A model generated the notes under the pieces. The model worked only from the letters and a program-made list of their open reading frames with translations, searched no databases and had not been told where the DNA came from. Shown in pieces: positions 1 to 6,412 of a stretch of 23,311 nucleotides of DNA. The position numbers and the translations under genes are program-made. Location: contig VAYG01000050.1 in NCBI GenBank assembly GCA_005885015.1, forward strand, positions 7,824 to 31,134, read 5' to 3'. Positions within the stretch are counted from its first letter, which is position 1; each line of letters starts with the position of its first letter. This stretch comes from Actinomycetota bacterium. GTDB taxonomy: Bacteria; Actinomycetota; UBA4738.

Positions 1-472
1 CCAGCGTCCCCACGTGGGCGGGGTCGGCCTTGTACTGGCCCGCATGAGCCCGCACCCAAGCCACGGCGTCGCCTACGTCGATCGCCGGATCGATCGCGTG
101 ATACCCGCACAGCCCAGGGTCGATTCCTGGCTGCGGCTTCTTGCAGGCAAGGCGCGTATCGATGTTGAAGACGGCGAAGCCGTTTCGCCGGGTGCGGTCG
201 GCCTCGACCTCCACGTTCTCCTTGCACCCCGACCGCCACAGGCTGCCGTGGATGGTCACCACGGCGGGGAACGGACCCTGGCCTGGCGGAACGAAGATGT
301 CCGTGGTCACTTTCGTCCCGTCCTGGAGCGTCTTGTAGGGAACGTCGTTCCAGTCGGGCTTGATGGTCGGCGGGTTGCACCCTCCGGTGACGGCGGCCAT
401 GGCCGGCAGGGCGGGCACGAGCACGATCGCGGAAAGGACCGCGAGGGCCAGGAGGGGGCGGATGAGCTTCAC
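1..472 (-). CDS. secreted alpha/beta hydrolase, partial (C-terminus beyond window)
   Basis: Not identifiable beyond alpha/beta hydrolase of the esterase/lipase (BD-FAE/HSL-like) group. The GTG start at 472 is chosen because GGAGG lies 5 nt upstream and because the reading then begins with a basic n-region (VKLIRP), a hydrophobic core and an A-M-A-type cleavage site, so the product should be exported. After the signal peptide come a beta-strand with an HGSLW oxyanion-type motif, a DTRLAC segment, LCGYHA and a helix AWVRAHAGQYKAD that normally precedes the nucleophile elbow. The elbow and the rest of the triad lie beyond base 1. It is a clear paralogue of the hydrolase at 1342-2274, sharing the HG(S/G)xW, LxCK, LCGYHA and (A/E)WxRAxA segments. 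A possible -10 (TATCTT, minus strand, 501-506) lies in the 56-bp gap to the divergent methyltransferase, but I see no good -35. Substrate unknown. Confidence 0.8.
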   Translation of the reverse strand, partial: MKLIRPLLALAVLSAIVLVPALPAMAAVTGGCNPPTIKPDWNDVPYKTLQDGTKVTTDIFVPPGQGPFPAVVTIHGSLWRSGCKENVEVEADRTRRNGFAVFNIDTRLACKKPQPGIDPGLCGYHAIDPAIDVGDAVAWVRAHAGQYKADPAHVGTL

Positions 473-528
473 AACGACCTCCGAATGACGGTGGTCGCAC
501 AAGATACCTCGTCGGAGAATTGCAAGCC

Positions 529-1335
529 ATGGCCGCCGACCTTCCTCAGCTGACCGACGAGCAGCGCAAGGCATGGAGCGCCGGAGACTTCGCCGCGTTC
601 GCCCCTCAGCTCCTCGAGCCGAGCGAGCAGTTGTGCGAATCCGTGGCGGCCCGCGCCGGCCAGCTCGTGCTGGACGTGGGCACCGGGAGCGGGAACACGG
701 CGCTGGCCGCGGCGCGCCGAGGGTGCCGGGCCGCCGGTCTGGACTTCGTGCGGCCCCTCCTGGCCCGGGCCAGGGAGCGAAGCGCAGCGGAGGGGCTCGG
801 TCTGCAGCTCGTGGAGGGCGACGCGCAGGCGCTTCCCTTCCCCGACGAGACCTTCGACGCCGTAGTCTCCGTGTTCGGGGCCATGTTCGCTCCCGACCAG
901 GAGCGCACGGCATCGGAGCTGCTCCGAGTCTGCAAGCGAGGCGGCGCGATCGGGGTGACCTCGTTCCCGCCCTCCGGCTTCGCCGGAGAGCTCTTCCGGA
1001 TCACCGCCCGATTCGCTCCGCCGACGAGGGGGGCCCAGCCGGTCTTCAGGTGGGGCACCCGGGACGGGCTGGAGCGGCTGTTCGGCGACGGGGCCGTCTC
1101 CGTGGACGTCCGCACGCGCCACTTCCGCCTCCGCTTCCTCTCCAACCAGCAGGGGGCCGAGGTCTTCCGGACGGCCTTCGGTCCGATCGGCATGGTCTTC
1201 TCCAAGATCGGCCAGGGCCGGCAGGCCCGGCTCGAGGAGGCGCTCACGGAGCACGTGGCCCGGTACAACGAGGCCGGGGGCGGATCGGCCGTGGTCCCGG
1301 TGGAGTACCTCGAGGTGATCGTCAGGAAGGGCTGA
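529..1335 (+). CDS. class I SAM-dependent methyltransferase
   Basis: A 268-residue Rossmann-fold methyltransferase of the UbiE/Methyltransf_11 type. Motif I (LVLDVGTGSGNTA, about residues 46-58) forms the SAM-binding loop. The acidic residue in AAGLDF (D72) would bind the ribose, VEGDAQALPFPDETFD carries motif II, and a post-motif strand follows. The C-terminal third (after RWGTRDGLERLFG) is the variable substrate region and gives no hint of the acceptor. The ATG at 529 is preferred: GGAG at 514-517 is 11 nt away, whereas an in-frame TTG at 520 is only 2 nt from it. The gene is divergent from the truncated hydrolase on the left and convergent with its paralogue on the right (6-bp gap), so it is transcribed alone. 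Family assignment is firm; the substrate (small molecule or quinone-like) is unknown. Confidence 0.85.
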   Translation: MAADLPQLTDEQRKAWSAGDFAAFAPQLLEPSEQLCESVAARAGQLVLDVGTGSGNTALAAARRGCRAAGLDFVRPLLARARERSAAEGLGLQLVEGDAQALPFPDETFDAVVSVFGAMFAPDQERTASELLRVCKRGGAIGVTSFPPSGFAGELFRITARFAPPTRGAQPVFRWGTRDGLERLFGDGAVSVDVRTRHFRLRFLSNQQGAEVFRTAFGPIGMVFSKIGQGRQARLEEALTEHVARYNEAGGGSAVVPVEYLEVIVRKG

Positions 1336-1341
1336 CCGGGC

Positions 1342-2274
1342 TCACCCCAAGTACGCATGCAGCCAGGCCACCGACTCCTGGAACACCGTGGTGCCCGTAT
1401 TCGGGTCCACCACGACGTCCTCGTACTGACGTTCGTGCTTGGCTCCCTCCAGCACCCGCAGGAAATGCGGCACGCCGCTCGCCGCCAGCGCCGCATCCAT
1501 GTCCTGGGCCACCTGGAGGGGAATGGTCTCCCTTGTGCTGTTGGCCAGATACGAGGGGGTGTCGTCCGCCGTCACCCCGGTGATCGGAGAGGCCGCGTAC
1601 CACTGGTCCGGGCAGGAGCCGTTCCCGGTGTAGGGACAGCCGATGTACCGCCTGCTGTTCCGCTCGGCCGAGACCGGATCCTTCGCCAGGTCGTACCGCC
1701 AGAGCTCCGTGTTCCCCGACCACGAGACCACTGCCTCCGGTTTGTCCTGCCCCGCCACGCCCGAGGTGGCCAGCATGAGCGCAAGGTTGCCACCCGCACT
1801 GCCGCCAAGCGCCCCGACATGGTCCGGCAGCGCTCCATAGGTGGCGGCGTTTGCCCTGATCCACTCCACGGCGGATTTCAGATCGTCGATGGGCGCCGGA
1901 GCATGGTACCCGCACAGCTCGGGTGGAACTCCCGGCGGCGGCTTGCCCACCTTGCAGTCGAGGCGGTAGTTGGCGACGAACGCCACGAAGCCGCCGGCGG
2001 CCAGCGTGGAACCCTCGTGCTCCCATTGCGACTTGTCGCCCTTCTTCCAGATCCCTCCGTGGATCACCAGGACGGCTGGATGCGGGCCTCCCTGATCTGG
2101 CGCGTACACGTCCAGGGTGAGGGTGACGTCCCCCACGGTGGCATAAGGAACGTCCCTGACGACCGTTGTCCCGGAAAGAACCCCGAACGCATGCGCCGGA
2201 GAGCCCGCCATCGACACCGTCGCCGCCGCGGCAAGGCACACGCCGGCGAGAAAGGAGGTGGCTCGAGCGCGCAC
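1342..2274 (-). CDS. secreted alpha/beta hydrolase (esterase/lipase-like)
   Basis: A 310-residue exported serine hydrolase. The GTG at 2274 gives a typical signal peptide (basic VRARA, hydrophobic stretch, cleavage after AHA) with GGAAGG 6 nt upstream. An in-frame GTG at 2313 would add 13 residues ahead of the signal peptide and has a poorly placed SD, so I reject it. Visible motifs are HGG (oxyanion hole), the nucleophile elbow GGSAGG and a late histidine in GAKHERQYED; an acidic residue precedes it in the TADDTPSYLANS stretch. The arrangement fits the BD-FAE/HSL-like esterases that deacylate small esters or polysaccharides outside the cell. Several cysteines (LDCK, LCGYH, GCPYTG, GSCPDQ) could form disulfides. 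It is a paralogue of the truncated gene at 1-472. It lies 61 bp downstream of the ACP gene on the same strand and could be read with it. Substrate unknown. Confidence 0.85.
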   Translation of the reverse strand: MRARATSFLAGVCLAAAATVSMAGSPAHAFGVLSGTTVVRDVPYATVGDVTLTLDVYAPDQGGPHPAVLVIHGGIWKKGDKSQWEHEGSTLAAGGFVAFVANYRLDCKVGKPPPGVPPELCGYHAPAPIDDLKSAVEWIRANAATYGALPDHVGALGGSAGGNLALMLATSGVAGQDKPEAVVSWSGNTELWRYDLAKDPVSAERNSRRYIGCPYTGNGSCPDQWYAASPITGVTADDTPSYLANSTRETIPLQVAQDMDAALAASGVPHFLRVLEGAKHERQYEDVVVDPNTGTTVFQESVAWLHAYLG

Positions 2275-2335
2275 GGTGTCCCTTCCGTGATGGAAAGCGG
2301 CGAAGCGTAGCACGGCCTCTTGCCAGCGGACAGGC

Positions 2336-2590
2336 CTATTCCTTCCCGGCCAGCTTCCGCCCGACGAAGGCAGCCACCGCCCCCAGCGACGCGAAGTTCT
2401 CGTCGACCACCTCGCGGTTCGCGATGGCGACGTCGTAGGTGTCCTCGATGAAGTTCAGGAGCTGCATGAGCCCGAACGAGTCCAGGAAGCCCGACAGCAG
2501 GGGCATATCGGCGGGAACCTCCATCCCCGAGTCACCGAAGATCTCCTCGACGATGAAGGTCCGCAGCTGCTGCTGGATCTCCTCGCTCAT
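2336..2590 (-). CDS. stand-alone acyl carrier protein
   Basis: An 84-residue acyl/peptidyl carrier protein. It has the four-helix PP-binding layout. The phosphopantetheine attachment serine is S38 in LLSGFLDSFGLMQLL; the usual DSL is DSF here. Helix II follows directly (LMQLLNFIEDTYDV), and then the conserved helix III region (DENFASLGAVAAFV). Size and acidity match a discrete carrier rather than the C-terminus of a larger enzyme. The ATG at 2590 overlaps the stop of the DUF3179 gene by 4 bp (ATGA), so the two are probably translationally coupled. I see no ketosynthase, acyltransferase or phosphopantetheinyl transferase in the window, so this is unlikely to be the housekeeping fatty-acid ACP. 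A carrier for an acyl or aroyl group used by the divergent operon (CoA-ligase-like enzyme, hydrolases, flavoprotein) is an inference from proximity only. Confidence 0.88.
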   Translation of the reverse strand: MSEEIQQQLRTFIVEEIFGDSGMEVPADMPLLSGFLDSFGLMQLLNFIEDTYDVAIANREVVDENFASLGAVAAFVGRKLAGKE

Positions 2591-4431
2591 CCCCCTCCGC
2601 CCCTCCCCGTGCGCTCCCCCGCCGGGGACCCCGACGCATCCTTGCCGCGTGCTGCTCGCTCCAGCGCGGCCCGGAACCGGGGCTCGTCCATCGACCCGGG
2701 CCATCGGATCGCATCGTCGCCAGCGTAGAGGATCTCGTTTCGCTGGTCGACGTACATGGTGTCGGGAGTCGCCCGGATGACCATCGGGCCGAACGCGGCT
2801 GAACGCGGCTCCGAGGACGCGTACCGCTGGGCCTGGTCCGGGCCGTCGAACAGGTAGAGGAGGTACCGGTCGGCGTCGACCCGCAAGGCGATCCCGTTGG
2901 CGCAGCCCACCCGGAGCTGGCCCGGAGGCAGGAAGCCGACGTCGCCGACGTCGTAGCGAGCCAGCCGGAGCGACCGGATCACGTCCAGGACGATCACGGA
3001 GGAGTCCAGGATCGGCGCCCACGTCACCGCGGAGGAAGGGATGGGCACGGCGTGGATCGGATCGGCGAACCGGCGCTCCGGATCCGACTCGATCACCAGG
3101 CGGCCGACCCGGCGCGTCCGGTTCGGCGGAGTGGTCGGGGCCATGGGAAGGACGGAGAAGGCGCCCTCGAACGCTACGAAGTCCCGGGCGGCCCCGGCCG
3201 TGGCGAAGCGGTGCAGGTTCACCCGGTGGCCGTCGACCCGGATCGTCAGGCTCTCCCGGGACTCCCTCGGCCGCCGCTGGCTCACCGGCGGACCCTCGAC
3301 CTCGAGACGGTGACCTCGCGCGGCCAAGGCGCCCAGGAGGGCGCCGAAACCATGCCCTCGTTCGATCGCTCCGCCCCTGCCGACGACCGCTCGGGGACGC
3401 TCGCTCCGGAACAAAGCCGTCGAACGGTACGGGTAGACCCACGAGTGCCACCGGAGGTAGGCCCACCGGACCGGCTCGAGCGCCCGCCCCGAGGACGTCC
3501 CCCCGACGCACCGTCCCTCGATCGTCCACAGGCTCGAGGTCTCGCGGTCGACGAAGCCCTCGTCGACCCGATCGAGCGTCACCGGCGCGCCGTCCGATTC
3601 CGGGACGAACGCGGCCATGGTGAAACCGTCGGGCCGAGGGCCCGCCAGCACCACCACCCGCCCCGGCCCCACCGTCGCGTGGACCACCCCGCCCTCGCGG
3701 TGGACCTCCCGGAGAGGGAACGCCCACCGGTCCCCGTCCGCCTCGATCCCGAGCACCATCTCGTTCTCGGGGTAGCGCCGGTCGAAGTCCCCGACGATCG
3801 TGGCCGTCAGGAGGGGGTCCATCCCCGCGCGGGCGAACATCTCCTCCCGGCCGTGGCCATGGCGGGCGTCGGGGTGGTCGGGGTCCTCGAGCGGGGCCAT
3901 GACCAGGGTGTCCGGGTGGAGATCGGCCCAGTCCGCCCATTCCATGTGATAGGCGGGGATCCAGGGCAGGAGCCGGCCCACGGCCGCCCGGTCGAGGCCG
4001 GCCCCATCGTGGTGGTTCCAGTGGCTCCCGCCGCGCAGGTCCTTCAGCAGCAGGACCGCGTTGACGAATCCGACCGTGCGGAACAGCGGTTCCCGCTCCC
4101 GGTTCCCAGGGGGCTGGGCGAGGAAGGCGGACCCGGATTGGCATCGTTCGCAGCTGGCCACGATGAACCGCTCGGGGCCGGCTCGATCGTTGACGACGTG
4201 GTAGTAGTCAACGATCCACAATGGATAAGCCCGCGCCGAACCCCCGACAACCAACCCGATGACGTAGTCATCCGGACGCATGTGCTGAGCTTCGGTTGCC
4301 CCGACCATGGGCGGGTCGTCCACACCCCCGATCGACCGCCCGAGCCTCTTGGGGAGCCGGAACCGTCCATAGGCCTGCCGGTCCAGGGCCGGAACCCCCG
4401 ATCGAGCCGAAGAAATACTGGTGCGGGACAT
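2587..4431 (-). CDS. DUF3179 domain protein with long C-terminal extension
   Basis: A 614-residue protein. The N-terminal half (about residues 30-330) carries DUF3179 hallmarks: ARAYPLWIVDYYHVVND, a CERCQSG motif with C94 and C97, HWNHHDG, and YPYRSTALFR at the end. The function of the family is not known. The C-terminal extension (about 340-600) appears to hold two related units. Both contain an IRVD/LRVD strand followed by an aromatic-rich segment (LTIRVDGHRV... and IALRVDADRY...), so it may be an internal duplication. No signal peptide or membrane segment is obvious, although family members are often exported. The ATG at 4431 is the first in-frame start; no strong SD precedes it, but a TAGGAT -10-like element sits 12 nt upstream, which would give a near-leaderless mRNA. 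The stop overlaps the ACP start by 4 bp. Family assignment is good, role unknown. Confidence 0.85.
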   Translation of the reverse strand: MSRTSISSARSGVPALDRQAYGRFRLPKRLGRSIGGVDDPPMVGATEAQHMRPDDYVIGLVVGGSARAYPLWIVDYYHVVNDRAGPERFIVASCERCQSGSAFLAQPPGNREREPLFRTVGFVNAVLLLKDLRGGSHWNHHDGAGLDRAAVGRLLPWIPAYHMEWADWADLHPDTLVMAPLEDPDHPDARHGHGREEMFARAGMDPLLTATIVGDFDRRYPENEMVLGIEADGDRWAFPLREVHREGGVVHATVGPGRVVVLAGPRPDGFTMAAFVPESDGAPVTLDRVDEGFVDRETSSLWTIEGRCVGGTSSGRALEPVRWAYLRWHSWVYPYRSTALFRSERPRAVVGRGGAIERGHGFGALLGALAARGHRLEVEGPPVSQRRPRESRESLTIRVDGHRVNLHRFATAGAARDFVAFEGAFSVLPMAPTTPPNRTRRVGRLVIESDPERRFADPIHAVPIPSSAVTWAPILDSSVIVLDVIRSLRLARYDVGDVGFLPPGQLRVGCANGIALRVDADRYLLYLFDGPDQAQRYASSEPRSAAFGPMVIRATPDTMYVDQRNEILYAGDDAIRWPGSMDEPRFRAALERAARGKDASGSPAGERTGRGGGG

Positions 4432-4442
4432 GAATGGTCCGG

Positions 4443-4449
4443 TATCCTA
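4443..4449. promoter_or_regulatory. possible bidirectional -10 element between divergent operons
   Basis: In the 89-bp gap between the DUF3179 start (4431, minus) and the leader ORF (4521, plus), TATCCTA reads as a TATCCT -10 on the plus strand and as TAGGAT on the minus strand. It is one of the few AT-containing stretches in the gap. No good -35 hexamer is visible on either strand at 16-18 nt. The minus-strand -10 would place transcription start only a few bases before the DUF3179 ATG. Symmetric -10 elements can fire both ways, so the two divergent operons could be co-regulated from here. Weak evidence from sequence alone. Confidence 0.35.
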
Positions 4450-4520
4450 GACCGCTCCGGAGTTTCACGGCCCCGCCCGCCCGGAAGCATCCAACAACAC
4501 GCGAGACGCAGGAGGCGGAA

Positions 4521-4580
4521 ATGAAGCGGCGCGCCGTCGGGCGATCCGCATCCCCGCTCGCGCGCCCCACGGGGAGCTGA
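4521..4580 (+). CDS. 19-codon leader ORF with strong Shine-Dalgarno
   Basis: A short ORF encoding MKRRAVGRSASPLARPTGS. It has the best ribosome-binding site in this region: AGGAGG at 4510-4515, 5 nt before the ATG. Its stop (4578-4580) is 10 nt before the ATG of the first hydrolase, whose own SD (GGGGAG at 4571-4576) lies inside the end of this ORF and is 14 nt from its start. The leader is in a different frame from the hydrolase. The likely role is translational coupling or attenuation of the operon. The peptide is basic and proline/serine rich, with no runs of aromatic amino-acid codons (no Trp, Phe or Tyr), so classical aromatic attenuation is not supported. Whether the peptide itself matters is unknown. 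Confidence 0.5.
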   Translation: MKRRAVGRSASPLARPTGS

Positions 4581-4590
4581 GCCCTCCGTC

Positions 4591-5541
4591 ATGGCCGTGC
4601 AGCTTCCCCCTCTGGAGTCTTTGCGCTCCGCCGTCCACCAGGACCTCGGCATCCGGGAGGTGTTCCTCCTCCCGGACATCGGCGCGAGGAAGACGGTGGC
4701 CGTGCTGTCCACGCCGCTCGATGGGGCCGCGACCCACGGCTGGGTCGTCTGCCACTCGTTCGGCGCCGAGCAGGTCTTCCTCCAGCCCCTCGAGGTGGCC
4801 GCGGCCCGCTCGCTGGCCGCGCGGGGGTTCGCCGTCCTCCGCTTCCACGGCCAGGGATACGGTGACAGCGAGGGCGACACGGCCGAGATCTCGCTCGACG
4901 CCCACGTCCGCGACGCCGTCGACGCCACCGCCGCCCTGGCTTCCACCGTCCCGCTGGAAGCGATCGGACTCATCGGCGGCTCCCTCGGAGGGGCGGTGGC
5001 CGCGGTGGCCGCCGACCGGGTCGGCGCGTCGAGCCTGGTCATGTGGGAGCCGGTCGTCAGCGGGTCCCGCTTCATCCAGCGATTCATCCGAGCCGGCCTC
5101 GTCACCGAGCTCGCCTCGCGGGGGGTGCGCCCGGCCGACGACGATCCCTTCCCCGGATCGGGTCCCGATGCCGTCCTGGACGTGCAGGGCTTCCCTCTGC
5201 GCAGGGCGGTGTACGAACAGTTCCTCGCGTTCGACCTCCTCCACGAGCTGAAGGCGTTCCGCGGCCGATCGCTGGTGGTGCAGCTCTCGGCCACGCCGAG
5301 GCGGCGCCCCGACCTGCAGCGGCTGGTCGCGGCGCTCGCCTCGTTGGGTGGCGCGAGCACCCTGGAGGTGGTGGTGGATCCCCAGGCGGGGCTGTTCGCC
5401 CAGCCCAGGTACCGGTCCCACGCCGGAAGGAAGGAAGACACCCAGCGCGGGATGAGCGACCGGATCATCTCGGCGACCCTCGCCTGGTGTGGAGGCAGCG
5501 AGCTCGGGGCTCACGGCGGCGAAGAGAGGCGCCGCGCATGA
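4591..5541 (+). CDS. alpha/beta hydrolase, first of a pair, atypical triad
   Basis: A 316-residue cytosolic alpha/beta hydrolase. The fold is shown by WVVCHSFGAEQ (oxyanion strand), the strand FAVLRFHGQGYGDSEG typical of S33-like hydrolases, and the nucleophile elbow IGLIGGSLGG with S131. In the second half the expected acid and histidine are not recognisable: the strand LVVQLSATPRRRPDL has no aspartate in the usual turn, and the end (LFAQPRYRSHAGRKE) lacks the G-x-G-H/PH context. It recalls the paired hydrolases associated with exosortase-A loci, which also travel with an ACP and an AMP-ligase, but no exosortase is present here. Start ATG 4591 has only a distant SD (GGGGAG, 14 nt) and is probably coupled to the leader ORF. 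The stop overlaps the next start by 4 bp. Possible roles are thioester or ester transfer or cleavage; substrate unknown. Confidence 0.75.
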   Translation: MAVQLPPLESLRSAVHQDLGIREVFLLPDIGARKTVAVLSTPLDGAATHGWVVCHSFGAEQVFLQPLEVAAARSLAARGFAVLRFHGQGYGDSEGDTAEISLDAHVRDAVDATAALASTVPLEAIGLIGGSLGGAVAAVAADRVGASSLVMWEPVVSGSRFIQRFIRAGLVTELASRGVRPADDDPFPGSGPDAVLDVQGFPLRRAVYEQFLAFDLLHELKAFRGRSLVVQLSATPRRRPDLQRLVAALASLGGASTLEVVVDPQAGLFAQPRYRSHAGRKEDTQRGMSDRIISATLAWCGGSELGAHGGEERRRA

Positions 5542-6407
5542 ACGAGCACCCCATCTTCGTACCGCGAGGAAGGGAAAGCCTGGCCGCGGTGGTGACCACG
5601 CCGGAGGGAGCGTGCCGGGCCGGGGTCCTCCTGCTCCAAGGATCGGCCGGCACACCACGGTCGCATCGCAACCGTCTGTGGGTGCGCACGGCACGGTCGC
5701 TGGCGGATCGCGGGTTCGCCGCCATCCGCATGGACTACCGAGGGGTCGGGGACAGCACCGGCACGTACGAGTTCGAGATGGACCGGCCCCCGGTCGCCGA
5801 CGCCCTCGCCGTGACCGAGCTGGTCCTGGACGCCCTCGGGTTGCACCGGGTCGGGGTGGTGGGGAACTGCGTGGGCACCCGGGTCGCCCTGGGGCTGGCC
5901 ACCCGACTCCCGGCCTGCGTGAGCGTGGCGTCGGTCCTGCCGATGTCGCTGGGGCCGGTCCTGTCGGGCCGGGGGAGGAGCCGGCCCACCAGGGCCGCCT
6001 TCGACTTCCTGCGGCGTCACCCCACGCTGCGCCAGGCGAGCCACCGGCTCGGCAGCGGCCGGGTCGCCCGCGGGCTCGGGGCCCCCCCGCGCTTCATCCC
6101 GGAGGTAGGCGTCGCCCTTCGATCGGCGCATCTCCTGTTCCTGCACGGGGGAACCGACCACTCCCGGGCGAAGCTGGCTCGGGGCGTGGAGCAGCTCCGG
6201 CAGGAAGCAGCGGGCAACGGGCACCGGCGGGTCGAGATGTGGCGCCTCGACTTCGAGGGGAGAACGGGGTTCCGTCCGATCGAGGTGCAAGCCTCCCTGA
6301 TCGACTCCGTGGTCCGGTGGATGGACGAGACGCTGCCCTCCCCCGGCGCGCCAGGGGTCGTGACGATGCCGGAGGCAGGCGCCGCGCCGGTCCAGGGTCC
6401 CTCCTGA
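5538..6407 (+). CDS. alpha/beta hydrolase with cysteine at the nucleophile elbow
   Basis: A 289-residue alpha/beta hydrolase beginning at ATG 5538, overlapping the previous stop by 4 bp (ATGA). VLLLQGSAGTPRSHRNRLW and IRMDYRGVGDSTG are typical of S33-like and exosortase-associated hydrolases. The nucleophile elbow reads VGNCVGTRVAL, placing Cys111 where serine normally stands. A possible acid is in FLHGGTDHSRAKL. No histidine appears in the usual last loop (DFEGRTGFRPIEVQ), so the triad is Cys-Asp at best. A cysteine nucleophile is known in dienelactone hydrolase and some thioesterase-like enzymes. Pairing with the preceding serine-elbow hydrolase suggests the two act together, perhaps as a heterodimer handling thioesters; this is inference. 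The flavoprotein gene follows after 5 bp. Confidence 0.75.
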   Translation: MNEHPIFVPRGRESLAAVVTTPEGACRAGVLLLQGSAGTPRSHRNRLWVRTARSLADRGFAAIRMDYRGVGDSTGTYEFEMDRPPVADALAVTELVLDALGLHRVGVVGNCVGTRVALGLATRLPACVSVASVLPMSLGPVLSGRGRSRPTRAAFDFLRRHPTLRQASHRLGSGRVARGLGAPPRFIPEVGVALRSAHLLFLHGGTDHSRAKLARGVEQLRQEAAGNGHRRVEMWRLDFEGRTGFRPIEVQASLIDSVVRWMDETLPSPGAPGVVTMPEAGAAPVQGPS

Positions 6408-6412
6408 AGAGA

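Noticed and set aside
501..506. TATCTT -10 for the truncated hydrolase
   Set aside because: No acceptable -35 at 16-18 nt; kept only as a remark in the gene entry.
2791..2810. Perfect 10-bp tandem repeat GAACGCGGCT x2
   Set aside because: Lies in the open DUF3179 frame, which reads through it; only two copies, so probably chance or an old event.
3052..4524. Long plus-strand ORF opposite the DUF3179 gene
   Set aside because: Arg/Pro/Gly-rich translation typical of a shadow frame in high-GC DNA; the minus strand encodes a recognisable family.
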